64,000 bases of DNA from NCBI GenBank assembly GCA_030272585.1, contig BSYQ01000008.1, positions 2,790,001-2,854,000 on the forward strand. The letters run 5' to 3'. Positions 12,191 to 21,347 of the stretch are shown one piece after another (within the stretch, counting starts at the first letter, position 1; each line of letters opens with the position of its first letter). Below the pieces are notes generated by a model. That model was not told where the DNA came from. It saw only the letters and a list, made by a program, of their open reading frames with translations, and ran no database searches. This DNA comes from Bryopsis sp. KO-2023 (Eukaryota > Chlorophyta > Ulvophyceae > Bryopsidales > Bryopsidaceae). The position numbers and the translations under genes were made by a program.

Positions 12191-12935
12191 CGCGAGGTGG
12201 ACGGAGCCCAGTCTGACTCCAATCAGAAAACTGACATTCATTTTTATTTTCAACCTCTTCTGCTCTTGATGACAACAATAAGTTCCAACTGATGAGGGGT
12301 TTAATATTTTTATTCTTCGAAAAAAGAGATACAGTCCCAGATTCGAACTGGAAATTAACCATTCTGTATTCTGAAGGAGTGGGCAGCAGCTTTTTTCGGG
12401 CCCATTGCAAGGCCACATTGTTTTGCACTCCACGGAGTGATGCATTCGTGAATGCAAACGGTATGTCCTCCGCAAGTTTCGCAAGTTTTAACAGCACCCG
12501 TGTTAGTCCCAGATTCTTATTCAGCTTATGGAGAGCTCATTCTTGACGCAATGCAACTGGAGGGGAAAAAAAAGAATCATACATCCCACTAGATTTGTAG
12601 CATTCTTCTCACCTCAACAGCCTGTCTGATTTTCATGTGCAGTGCATGTTCATTCTCCGCCGGGAACACAACTGAAGAAGCATTGCTGCATTGCAGATGC
12701 TCCCCCAAGAGAATCTTTTGCTTCTCAGCACAGGCAGCCACAAAGCAAAGGACAGGCATGTGATTCTTATCCCTCAGAACAAGCCCCATTTCGTCCATCA
12801 ATCTTACGGATTCTTTTTTTTTGGGGGGGGGGTGCAATTCCTACCTCCATCACTGCCACCACCGCCGCAATGTTGGCCTTGGTTCTGACTCTGACGCTGG
12901 TTACGTTGACCATCGCCGTCGCCGCCGCCATTGTT

Positions 12936-13012
12936 GTCCACCACCGCCACCACTGTCGTCACCACCGCCACCACTGTCGCCACCACCGCCACCACTGTCG
13001 CCACCACCGCCT
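12936..13012 (+). repeat. CCACCGCCACCACTGTCG tandem repeat
   Basis: About four imperfect 18-bp units alternate CCACCACCG and CACTGTCGC. It is open in several frames (poly-His or poly-Pro-like), but no gene context supports translation. Confidence 0.75.
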
Positions 13013-13589
13013 AAAGGCTTAAAAACACGGACAGCCAAGGTTTATCTTTTTTCCGCCCCTCTGTTTGTTCGTTTTTTTTTATTCGCACCACCTTTCAGTC
13101 GCCTTTGTCCATGCGAAACTTATCAGAGGGCTCAAAGCGTTGCTGATAACGCCGATGGAACCGAAACGTAGGGTCGCCGACAAAGTTGACTTTTACCTGG
13201 CAAGCTACACAAAGACACCTTTAATAGTGGATTCGCACCAGCGTTCGCCTGTATCCCAGCGAAAAAAATTGATGGCGGCTCACACTGGCGGCGACAGAAA
13301 ACGACAGAAAACGACAGAAACGAGGAAACAGCCCGATAAAAACGAGAAACCGCGCGGATGACAGAGGTTGACAGAGCGCGCGAAAAGAGGGAACGCTTCG
13401 TTCCTATGACCGACATGCTGCGACAAAACCCGGAAAACAGACCCTATAAGCCTAAAGGCTTAAAAAGGATGAGTTTCTAAGTCACATCATGAGGGAAAAA
13501 AACGCGCTCGACGAAAACTGAAATGTAAAGGAGAGAGAAATTAAAAATCAACTAACCGGGCACTAATCGGGTCAACATATTTTCGATCA

Positions 13590-13800
13590 TGACGTTGATC
13601 CGCCAGAGTGGGTGGCCCCCACTCTGGCACGACACTTGGCACCCATGATGGCAACGATGGTGCAACCAAGGTCGTCCCCCGGTTGATCCCGGGGGGGTCT
13701 CGTCAACCGATCAGGATTCACCCACCATGGGAGTTTCGGCATTTCGATCGTCAATGGGGTAGCTAACTACCTCATTGACATCGCTAATGCCGGTGGTTTT
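13590..13800 (+). other. Cluster of four stem-loops beside tRNA-Met (candidate structured RNA)
   Basis: In order: a perfect 11-bp stem GCCAGAGTGGG/CCCACTCTGGC (about 13600-13627); a stem pairing CTTGG and CACC..AT with their complements (about 13633-13670); a CCCCGG..CCGGGG stem with a TTGATC loop; and a roughly 54-nt hairpin (13736-13790) pairing GGCATT, CGAT, GTCAATG and GGTAG with small bulges. The bulged, G-U-containing long stem looks more like RNA than random DNA. The block ends about 120 bp before the tRNA-Met gene. No known RNA family was recognised. Confidence 0.42.
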
Positions 13801-13919
13801 TACTTTCTTTTTTTTTCTCCGTGCCACTCGCACACAAATCGACCAACTCATGCGAAAAACCAAAACAATATTCGCGATAAGGGACGATATGTACCTAAAT
13901 TCTGCAATATTATCGTACA

Positions 13920-14009
13920 GCCTCGGTGGCGCAGTTGGTTAGCGCGTCGGTCTCATAACATTTAATTTGAGTAATCCGGAGGTCACCAGTTCGATCCTGG
14001 TCCGGGGCA
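13920..14009 (+). tRNA. tRNA-Met(CAT): tRNA-Met (CAT) with a 16-nt intron
   Basis: The acceptor stem GCCTCGG pairs with CCGGGGC. The D-arm, a CTCATAA anticodon loop (anticodon at 13954-13956) and the T-arm loop TTCGATC are all standard. An intron of 16 nt (about 13958-13973) follows position 37, the canonical site. With the intron removed, the anticodon stem closes as TCGG/CCGG. The elongator form is indicated by similarity to the usual eukaryotic elongator tRNA-Met sequence. The gene sits at the outer end of the right palindrome arm. Confidence 0.95.
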
Positions 14010-15381
14010 TTTTGCTGCTGGCCCACAATTGAATAAACGTACAATTGAATAAACGTGCCTCAGTCACGCACGAAAAAATGAACTTTTTTTCTTGTTGCAG
14101 GAGAGTCACGTACTGGCTATCTTAACTTTTTTTTTAAAACTCAACACTGTTGAGTTCAGACCAAGGTTAGAACGTCCTCCTTGCTTCACTTCTACTCAAC
14201 AACTGGAAAAAAAAGACCAACTGCGAAGATTCAACAAAACCAAGCTCTTCGCGCTCTGTGATTTTCCGCTCTAAAGTGAGGAGGTGCTCAAGAAACTAGA
14301 CCTCCACTGAGCAAAACTTATTTTTCAAGGATAGATTGATCAGTCCAAAAACGAAAGTAAAATTTAAAATGAGAATGGAGAAGAGAATGGAAGAAGGTGC
14401 CAACATGTACTGAACCGTTCATGCCCCTCCCCCCAAAGAATTTCCGTTTCTTTTTTTTTCTTTTTTCTTATTTATTTCCTTTTCTTTGTCTCCTGTTGGT
14501 GCGAAAATTGCGCTTAACTGGTTAAAACAAAGACAAAAAATTATCACAGAAAAAGTATCTCAAAACTGCGTTACAAAGACATCATCCCTGTAATTATTCA
14601 GATGTTCAGCCATTGTAAGTTTTGTCCCTGATATCTTTAAAGATATCAGCTCGTTTTTTAACAGATTTGTTAAGAAACGAGCTTAAAAGTCAAAGCTAGG
14701 TAAGAAGAGAAAGGGAACTTTCAAACAACGCCCTCTCTTCGCTGAAAACATGCCTCCAAAGAACAAAAATGAATTAAGCTTTCTCATGTACTGTTGCATA
14801 TATATACTGTTCTTTGTCCATCCAAAACAAGTATTCCAGGAGCATATCAAAAAATCAAAACTGAACTGGTGGCAACAATCGCCTCCTGGACTCCAAAATC
14901 TGAGGGGGAATTTTTTTCTCCCCTCATCCCTGAGCAGATCGGCACCAATAACGATGCAAAGTCTGTAAACCCATTTTTTTCTTTTCATAAATATTTTTCT
15001 ACCCAAAAAAAAGAACCCAAAACCCCCTTAAAAAAAAAAAACGAGCGAACAAAACCAATCAAAAAAGAAAAACACCAGAAGAATCAAAAAAACAAACAGA
15101 AAAAAAGCCTTTCATGAGCAAAGCTCGACACATCTAAAAAAAATGGCAACAACAACAACAGCAGCAAAACTTACGTAGTAATATGTAAGTTTATGATACA
15201 ATATTATATTATTGTATTTCATACAGCATTGTATTGAAACGAAGCCAAAAAAAATCTCTTGTCTGAAAGATAAAAAAAAAAGCACAACAACATTATAGTA
15301 GATATTGATAATGTTCTATTCGATTCTCTCAGAAATCGAATATGTGTATAAGCTTTCCATGTTTTGTTTTGTTTTCTTTTT
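14010..15381. other. Intergenic, no gene seen
   Basis: AT-rich DNA with long A-runs and T-runs between the tRNA and the ankyrin gene. A duplicated TACAATTGAATAAACGT directly follows the tRNA (14030-14060). An ATATCTTTAAAGATAT palindrome lies near 14635. No convincing exons. Confidence 0.6.
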
Positions 15382-16728
15382 TTAAACGTCAGAATAAAGC
15401 TTTTTTTTGATTTCCATTTTGATCGTATCGTCATTTTTTCCCACATACTCTGTGCAAATAACATTTGCAGCAACGTTCTCCTTCTTATCCTGAATAGTTT
15501 TTTTTGCACCTTCGAAACAACATATGGATCCAAAACTGTGTTCAGAGGTTTCGACAACATAAACTTGAGGTCGATGGAATGAATTAAGAAAAAAAATAAA
15601 AATAAACTGGGGATGCGAGCTGATTCTTTTCACGAGGCTTTTCACATTTTTTAGCATGCGTTTGCCACCTATGTGCATGAGTGGTTTCCGGATATGCATA
15701 TATATAGAGAGAGATTTTTTCTAATGCAGAAATAAAAGATATTTGTCACAGCCTGCAGTTGTAACAATATTACATATTGAGAAACGTTGACCCCTATTAA
15801 TTTTAATTATTTATAAAAAAATTTCCATATCTGAGGACATTTTTCAGAACCCCTTGTAGAAAAATCCAAAGTAAGAGGTGAACAAACTTAATCAACAAGA
15901 AAAAAAAACTAACAAAAAAAATCCTAAAAAAAAAGAAAATCCTGAAAAAAAGAAAAAAATCCTAACAAAAATAAAATCCTAAAAAAAATAAAAAAAATCT
16001 AGTGCATCCTACCTGCTCCCAGCAACCTTTTGACAATATCAACATGACCATACATGGATGCCAAATGCAGCGGAGTTCTTCCATTGTCGTTCTGAGTATT
16101 GACTTTAGGCCCTTTGAAAAAAAAAAAAACATCTCAAAAAAATTGCAGCTCTTACCTCGGCACACCGATGGAGCAAACAACAGGTCAATTCTGCTCGTGA
16201 AATCTGAGAAACTCACTTTTATTGATCAACATCTTCACAATGTCAGAAGAACCTGACTTGGCCGCCAAATGCAGCGGAGTGTTCTTAGTGTCGCATTCGG
16301 CATCAAAATTCGCCCCTGAAAAAAACGCAGAACGCAATGCATAAATGGTTCTCCCTTGTAGAAATTGCGATTAAAACGATCATGTGTACACCTTATGTTC
16401 TCAGGACAAAAAAAAAACGAAGTCTTAAAAAACATAACATAAATTCCCTGGCTGAGATTCTCTTACCGGATGCACAAACTACTACTGCAGGGTAGTCAAT
16501 CCACAAGCTAATGAAGAGCTACAGAATCCTTTTGAACAAAAATTCTCTTTTTTTATTGCGCAACAAATGCCAGGATGCATTTGTGTATGTGATTTTGTTT
16601 CTTCCTTTGCAAACCTCTCTCCAGAAGCAGCTGGACTGTTAAAACGTCTTTCCAAGCTACTGCCCAGTGCAATGGTGTGTAGCGAGATTCACCTGCCACA
16701 TTAACATTCGCGCCCAACAATATAAGCG
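15382..16728 (-). CDS. Ankyrin-repeat protein, 3' part (four exons)
   Basis: Exons 16615-16728, 16217-16315, 16013-16111 and 15382-15563 join in phase 1 throughout. The first holds the end of one repeat (ALILLGA) and a full repeat with YTPLHWAVAWKDVLTVQLLL. The next two are exactly 99 bp, one 33-residue repeat each (TPLHLAAKSGSSDIVKMLI; TPLHLASMYGHVDIVKRLL). The last encodes a non-repeat C-terminal tail of about 60 residues ending in KKKLYSDV and a stop. Ankyrin repeats mediate protein-protein contacts; the partner is unknown. No upstream ankyrin exon was found in 16729-17967, where a repeat shared with 49425-49660 begins at once, so the 5' end may be lost or diverged. The gene A stop codon lies 1.2 kb upstream on the same strand. 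Confidence 0.8.
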
Positions 16729-16737
16729 CTTATATAA

Positions 16738-16960
16738 CCAAATGCTCAAGGTGTTTTGAGCCCATACTGACAGTGGATTCTTGGAGGGTCTTGGACAAGT
16801 GAAAATCTCCCATTCTGTTTGTCATATTCTTGGCCCATCGGATTTATTTGGCCAGAAAAACTGTTTTTTTTTCCCTCAACTATTTTGAAAAGTTTGGAAA
16901 CAGGGTTCAAACCTAAGGGGGGACTGCCTGGGGATTCATCCAGCAAAAAAGTCAGACTTG
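16738..16960 (+). repeat. Repeat block shared with 49425-49660
   Basis: Shared runs include TGACAGTGGATTCTTGGAGG, CTTGGCC and ACTGCCTGGGGATTCATC, and an AAAAAAGTCAGACTT segment. Identity looks near 85 percent with small indels. The two copies have the same orientation in the window although the neighbouring cassettes are oppositely oriented. Confidence 0.8.
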
Positions 16961-17164
16961 TGAAGAGCAAGCTAGAGCAAGCTGCCAAAGTAGGTTAAAG
17001 TAGGTTGGCTGCAAGTACTCAGCTGGGTTTTTTCCAACCAACAATGTTAATGAAAGTAATGGATTCATACATTACTTCCCAGTTTGGTCTGTTGCTCACC
17101 TGCCACTTGATTGGGGCAAAAGCTAACTATGTGTTACCTAAATAAATTCAACGAAAGGATCTCT

Positions 17165-17247
17165 CTTTTTTGTGTACCCAGAAAAAAATAAATGCCACAG
17201 ATACTTTTTTTTGTGTACCCAGAAAAAAATAAATGCCACAGATACTT
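17165..17247 (+). repeat. 41-bp tandem duplication
   Basis: Two adjacent near-identical units contain TGTGTACCCAGAAAAAAATA and ATGCCACAGATACT. Identity suggests a very recent slip or duplication. Confidence 0.9.
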
Positions 17248-17967
17248 AGGTATTCCCCCTCCCTCCCCCCCCCCCCAAAAAAAAAAAACAAACAAACAAA
17301 AAAATAGATATAACAGAGGCAAGTATACTTATAAGGTGGTCATCACTGCAACATTTCTTGTGTCACACCAACTGGAGGTTTTTCTTATTATCACAGAGAA
17401 TCTCCTGGAGAAAGAGACAATTTTCCAAATCAAAAGGAGAAACTTACACAACACAGACATGCCACCCAACACACAATCACTCAATAACTAACAAACCACC
17501 CAAGTCCCAATTCAAGCTCAAAAACTCAAAACCCAAGCTTTTGACTAGAAGTTGGGCAACCATCCAATGAATTGGATAGCATGCAGATGCCATATCCAAA
17601 TATTAAAAAAATAATAAGAGCACTGTGCAAGAGGAAACCTCTTTCAACTTTCAAAGCCAGCCATGATCAAGAAATAAAAAAGAAAAAACAAATAAATGTC
17701 TCACGACAATAAAAGAGAAAATAGTAGACTATGCATCCACAGCAAAGGTGCAAGTCATAAAATCACGACCTCTGAAATATAATTATTTAGAGATCTTCCT
17801 AGCAGTCCTCCACAAACTGTCGAGTTTCCCCTTATCCTATTATCGAGTTCCCCCATCCTAATGCAACCATGACAACTCTTCTCTCGAGCTCAGGGGCCAG
17901 GTTCTGTTTTAGGAATATCACTAATTTCCCAACATTACGGTTTTCTTCCCAGATCCTGAAGGTGCTT

Positions 17968-18833
17968 TTAACCCAGCAGTCCTTTCACGGCATCGAACTT
18001 GCTCTGTTTGAACTGCATGATTCTCTGAATCAAACACGACAGCAAAACATGCGATCAACTATGAATTTTGACGCGGACAGCAACTTTGGTGGCCCTACGG
18101 GGTGGGAAGAAGATAGTCAATTCCGGACGATTGAAAAATTAGACTTACCCCGATGATACCGCCAGCACCTCTAGTCGCCCCAGCGGCACCACCACCACCA
18201 CCACGACGAGATGATCCAGTGGGTGTAGGCTCCTCTGGAGCAGGGGTCGGAGTTGGAGCAGCCTTAATCGCCGCCTTCCCAGCAATATTTCCCACAGAAA
18301 CCACCACCGCAGAGCCTCCCTTCTTACCACCCTGCGATCAGAATATTAATTCATCATGTCCCTAGACAACACTTGGAAACGATCGACGAGCAGCGCCGCC
18401 ACAAGGGTTGCTCACGTGGGATTCCTCGACAATGATCTTCTTGGCGGGTGGGGGAGGCGGATCCGCTACCTCGACCACCACCACCTTCTTGGGCGCCGCA
18501 ACCACGATATCGTGATCGATCTTTTCTACTGGTTTGACCTTCGTGTATGTGGCGGCGGGGGCATCGTTATCGCCTACACAAACACGACCAGGATTGGTCC
18601 ACACTCGTCTCCAACAGCGCAACAAAGAACCACAGCTTCGGTTCCTTCTAAATTCTCGATCGAAATCAAAACTCCCCCCCCAAACTAAACAACAACGATC
18701 CGCCGCCAGTGCGTGGTCTGTCTAAGCCGAAACATAACGAGAGGAACATAAATCGATAAAAAAAAATACGTTTACCCATGGCCAAGACGGTGAAAGCCGC
18801 AAAGATCACGAAGCTGACGGCGGTGCTCCTCAT
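17968..18833 (-). CDS. Small secreted Pro/Gly-rich protein (gene A, intact copy)
   Basis: Exons 18776-18833, 18416-18573, 18149-18331 and 17968-18024 total 456 bp, giving 151 residues plus stop, and all phases agree. Exon 1 is a signal peptide (MRSTAVSFVIFAAFTVLAMG). Exon 2 encodes TYTKVKPVEKI and VADPPPPPAKKIIVEE. Exon 3 encodes VVSVGNIAGKAAIKAA, the Pro/Thr stretch TPTPAPEEPTPTG and a Gly/Arg run. Exon 4 adds a short amphipathic tail (IMQFKQSKFDAVKGLLG). Low complexity and a signal peptide suggest a secreted structural or surface protein; I do not recognise the family. Two broken relatives lie at 38130-39131 and 45272-46716, which makes this the only intact member in the window. Confidence 0.78.
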
Positions 18834-19220
18834 GGTTGTCGAACTGAGTGAGAAGTCGAGACGTAAAAAGAAAGACTGCAGCGTCTCGATCTACTCAAAC
18901 AGTGGTTTCAGGACGGGGGAACTTGATGCTTTCGATACCGCCGGGGTGCTTTTATTCCACCGCCGAGCCCCCGCACTCTAGTTCTGTGCTCATCACAAGG
19001 TTGCTTGGTCTTCCAGCCACGGAGAGCTGTTCCGTCAGGGTCGATTAGAAGAACGTGCTTAAATTCCATCAAGTTTTTCATGTATCCCCCTAGGGACCAC
19101 AAGCCTGAGTGACCACAAGCTACCAGATATAGATTAAATAGACTAGGATTTAGGATCCCAGCCCTGACTGACTATATGTGAAAACCCAGTGGATTAAAAT
19201 GGGGATTATAAGTCTGTAGA
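18834..19220. other. Remnant upstream block shared with the second palindrome
   Basis: 18900-19070 is related to 39180-39330 and 45090-45240, including CACTC(T)AGTTCTGTGC and CATCACAA runs. On the minus strand it resembles the last exon of the unidentified gene B (45080-45157). It appears to be what is left of gene B upstream of gene A in this cassette. Confidence 0.5.
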
Positions 19221-19230
19221 TAAGGATAGT

Positions 19231-19372
19231 GTTGAATTCACATTTTTACAGTAAAAAGTACGACCCCTATCCCAACCAAAGTCCCTTCAAATACCAGAAC
19301 CCAGAGTTTTAACTGTGCAAACTGCCAGCAACTACCCAACTGAATTACTCCTTTCCACAATAGCATTTAAAT
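19231..19372 (+). repeat. Dispersed repeat family, copy 2
   Basis: Same ordered blocks as 12073-12190: GAATTCACATTTTTACAG, AAAAAGTACGACCC, CCAGAGTTTTAACTG and CTACCCAACTGAATTACTCC. It contains extra CCCAACCAAAGTCCC relative to copy 1, which copy 3 also has. Confidence 0.75.
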
Positions 19373-19752
19373 GAACAAAAAGCTGACAGCACCTGTACAG
19401 GGGTCCTGATTAAAAAATTGATCAAAAGTTGCAATGCAATGCAGGGATCTTTTATAGATGTAAAATTCCCACATTGTGTTGCTAAAGTGGAGGTACATTC
19501 ACTGACAGAACATTCGACCACTCTCCATGCAACCAATACACCAAATCTGCTGAATCTACAAGAAGGGCACTTCAACTCAATCCCCTTAATACCTCAGCTG
19601 AAATTTACTGGAGTCCCCAAGACTACCCACCCCCACGAATGACAAAACATCATTAAAAAAATTAAAAACTGGAAAATGGAAAATGAAGAAAACGGTTGTT
19701 TTCGGAAGTTCGCAAATCGATCGTGGACGTGTTGGTTAAATTGGGTGGTGGG

Positions 19753-19890
19753 GTTCACATTTATTTTATTTTATTTTTATTTTTTTCAGTAAAAAGTACG
19801 ACCCTTGTTCTAACCAAAGCCCCTTGAAACACCACAACCATGAGTCCCAACTGCACCCCAACTGAATTACTCCTTTCCACAGTGGTTTTT
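19753..19890 (+). repeat. Dispersed repeat family, copy 3
   Basis: A third copy lies 520 bp from copy 2 in the same orientation: TCAGTAAAAAGTACGACCC, AACCAAAGCCCCTTGAA and CAACTGAATTACTCCTTTCC. The two neighbouring copies suggest a tandem insertion or local duplication. Confidence 0.72.
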
Positions 19891-21347
19891 CTTTTCACAT
19901 TCTATTGGAAGGGCACCTTGGAATTGTCGTTGCTTCTTTAAATTCACTGTTGTTTTGATTTTAGAGACAGGGAGGGGGATCCCCAAATGTAAACTGCAAT
20001 CCCGCTCCGAGGAGTGGCCCTAGTGGGATGACTAAAATCACAGCACATGCAATTTTTAATCTGGCCAAATGCTACTTGCATTTTAAAAAACACACACACG
20101 ACGATGCCCCTACCAGAGAGATTTACACATGGACAATTGTACAAAACCAGTCCCTTTAATCAAAACTCATCCCCCTTAGCAAAAAAAAAAAAAATGTATA
20201 TTAACCACGTACAAAATGAATGTACGCCATTCACCATTGTTTTTTTTTTCCACTTGCTTATGAAAAAAAAAAGAGGCAACCATTAACCATGAACAGCTTC
20301 CTTGGTATCTAAATATAAAACCGCAGCTTTTTCTTTTACTTTTCTTTTTCTTGAAGGGGGCATATATTTTCCAACACATATTCGTTGGAAGGTCCAACCC
20401 CTCCCCACCCCGCCTCACCTCATTTGCGTGTCAATATTTCGAAATTGATAAAAAAAAGCCTAATGAATCCCCATTCTTTAATTCGTTTTTTTTCCCCCTC
20501 GGAGAAACAAAAGAATAATACACACATAGTATGAGACTCTATGAGGATCGCTAATTTCCACCCCCCCAAAATAATATTATATACATGTCAGATATAGTGT
20601 CGAAACTCAAACCACCACCCATAACAATATTGTTGAATTTCCACCCCATGAGAAGCTTGGAAATCAAAAATAAACGAAAAAAAACACTGAAAGGAAAAAA
20701 AAACTCAAAGAACAAATGGTATCGAAACCCTTTTCCTTCTCATTTCATATAACTTCCACTACTTTCAAGAAAGAAATCTAACATTTTTATCACATGTATA
20801 TTTTCTCCCTCATCACATATATCAACAAAACACACAATTTTTCGCAATATATATTTTTTTCCTCTTCTCGTATAACGACAGCATTTCCTCACAATCGTTG
20901 ATTGCATTCGAGGTACCCCATTCTTTTTCTTAGCTAACCAAACAACCCCCCCAAAATTTTAGACATCATAATCGTCTAAATTCAATTAGTTCTCAACCCA
21001 ACCAACACTGCAATTCTTCTTTTTTTTTGTCGACTCCACTCAAAGCCCTTGAACAAAAGTCATTTTTTTTTACCACTCCTCACTTCTGTCTGATTTTTGT
21101 CAAAAAAGAACACGAAAACATCCCATTCCTCGAAAAAAAAAACCTACTTTCAAAAAACCATCGAGAAAAAAAAAAGACAAAACGACCCAAAAATACAATT
21201 CTTTTCTTGATGCTTTTGAAAAATGTGTTCCGAGGATTAAAAAAACACACACACACACAACCCGCCCCCCCCAAACTTGTCCACATTGCTTCAATTAACT
21301 TATTCCTTTTTTCTAGTCAACTCGTTTTTTTTGGTTTTTTCTCTCTT
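19891..21347. other. Intergenic, pyrimidine/purine tracts, no gene seen
   Basis: Long A-rich and C-rich runs with ATATAT stretches. No exon with splice support. This is the 3' flank of the kinase gene on the minus strand. Confidence 0.6.

Larger units (their letters stand above)
11308..13463. mobile_element. 2.16 kb segment present only in the right arm (insertion, or deletion from the left arm)
   Basis: At the matching left-arm position there is only a run of eight T (501-508). In the right arm the A-run is split: five A at 11303-11307 and five A at 13462-13466, with 2156 net bases between. The ends carry GCCTTTAGGC (about 11333) and GCCTAAAGGC (about 13450), and the 17-nt motif GCCTAAAGGCTTAAAAA occurs at about 13009 and again at 13450. 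The segment includes a member of a dispersed repeat family (12073-12190), an imperfect direct repeat (about 11440 and 12385, sharing AAGGCCACA and TGTTTTGCACTCCAC) and a CCACCGCCACCACTGTCG tandem at 12940-13010. No transposase was recognised. A deletion through A-run homology in the left arm is equally possible. Confidence 0.55.
6922..13967. repeat. Right arm of palindrome 1
   Basis: Inverted copy of 1-4893 with 2156 bp extra at 11308-13463. The outer end includes the tRNA-Met gene; whether homology continues past 13967 cannot be judged, because the left arm leaves the window at that point. Differences from the left arm cluster near the inner end (6922-7280), for example GATCGACAC against GATCAACAC, and different A-run lengths. 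Confidence 0.95.
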
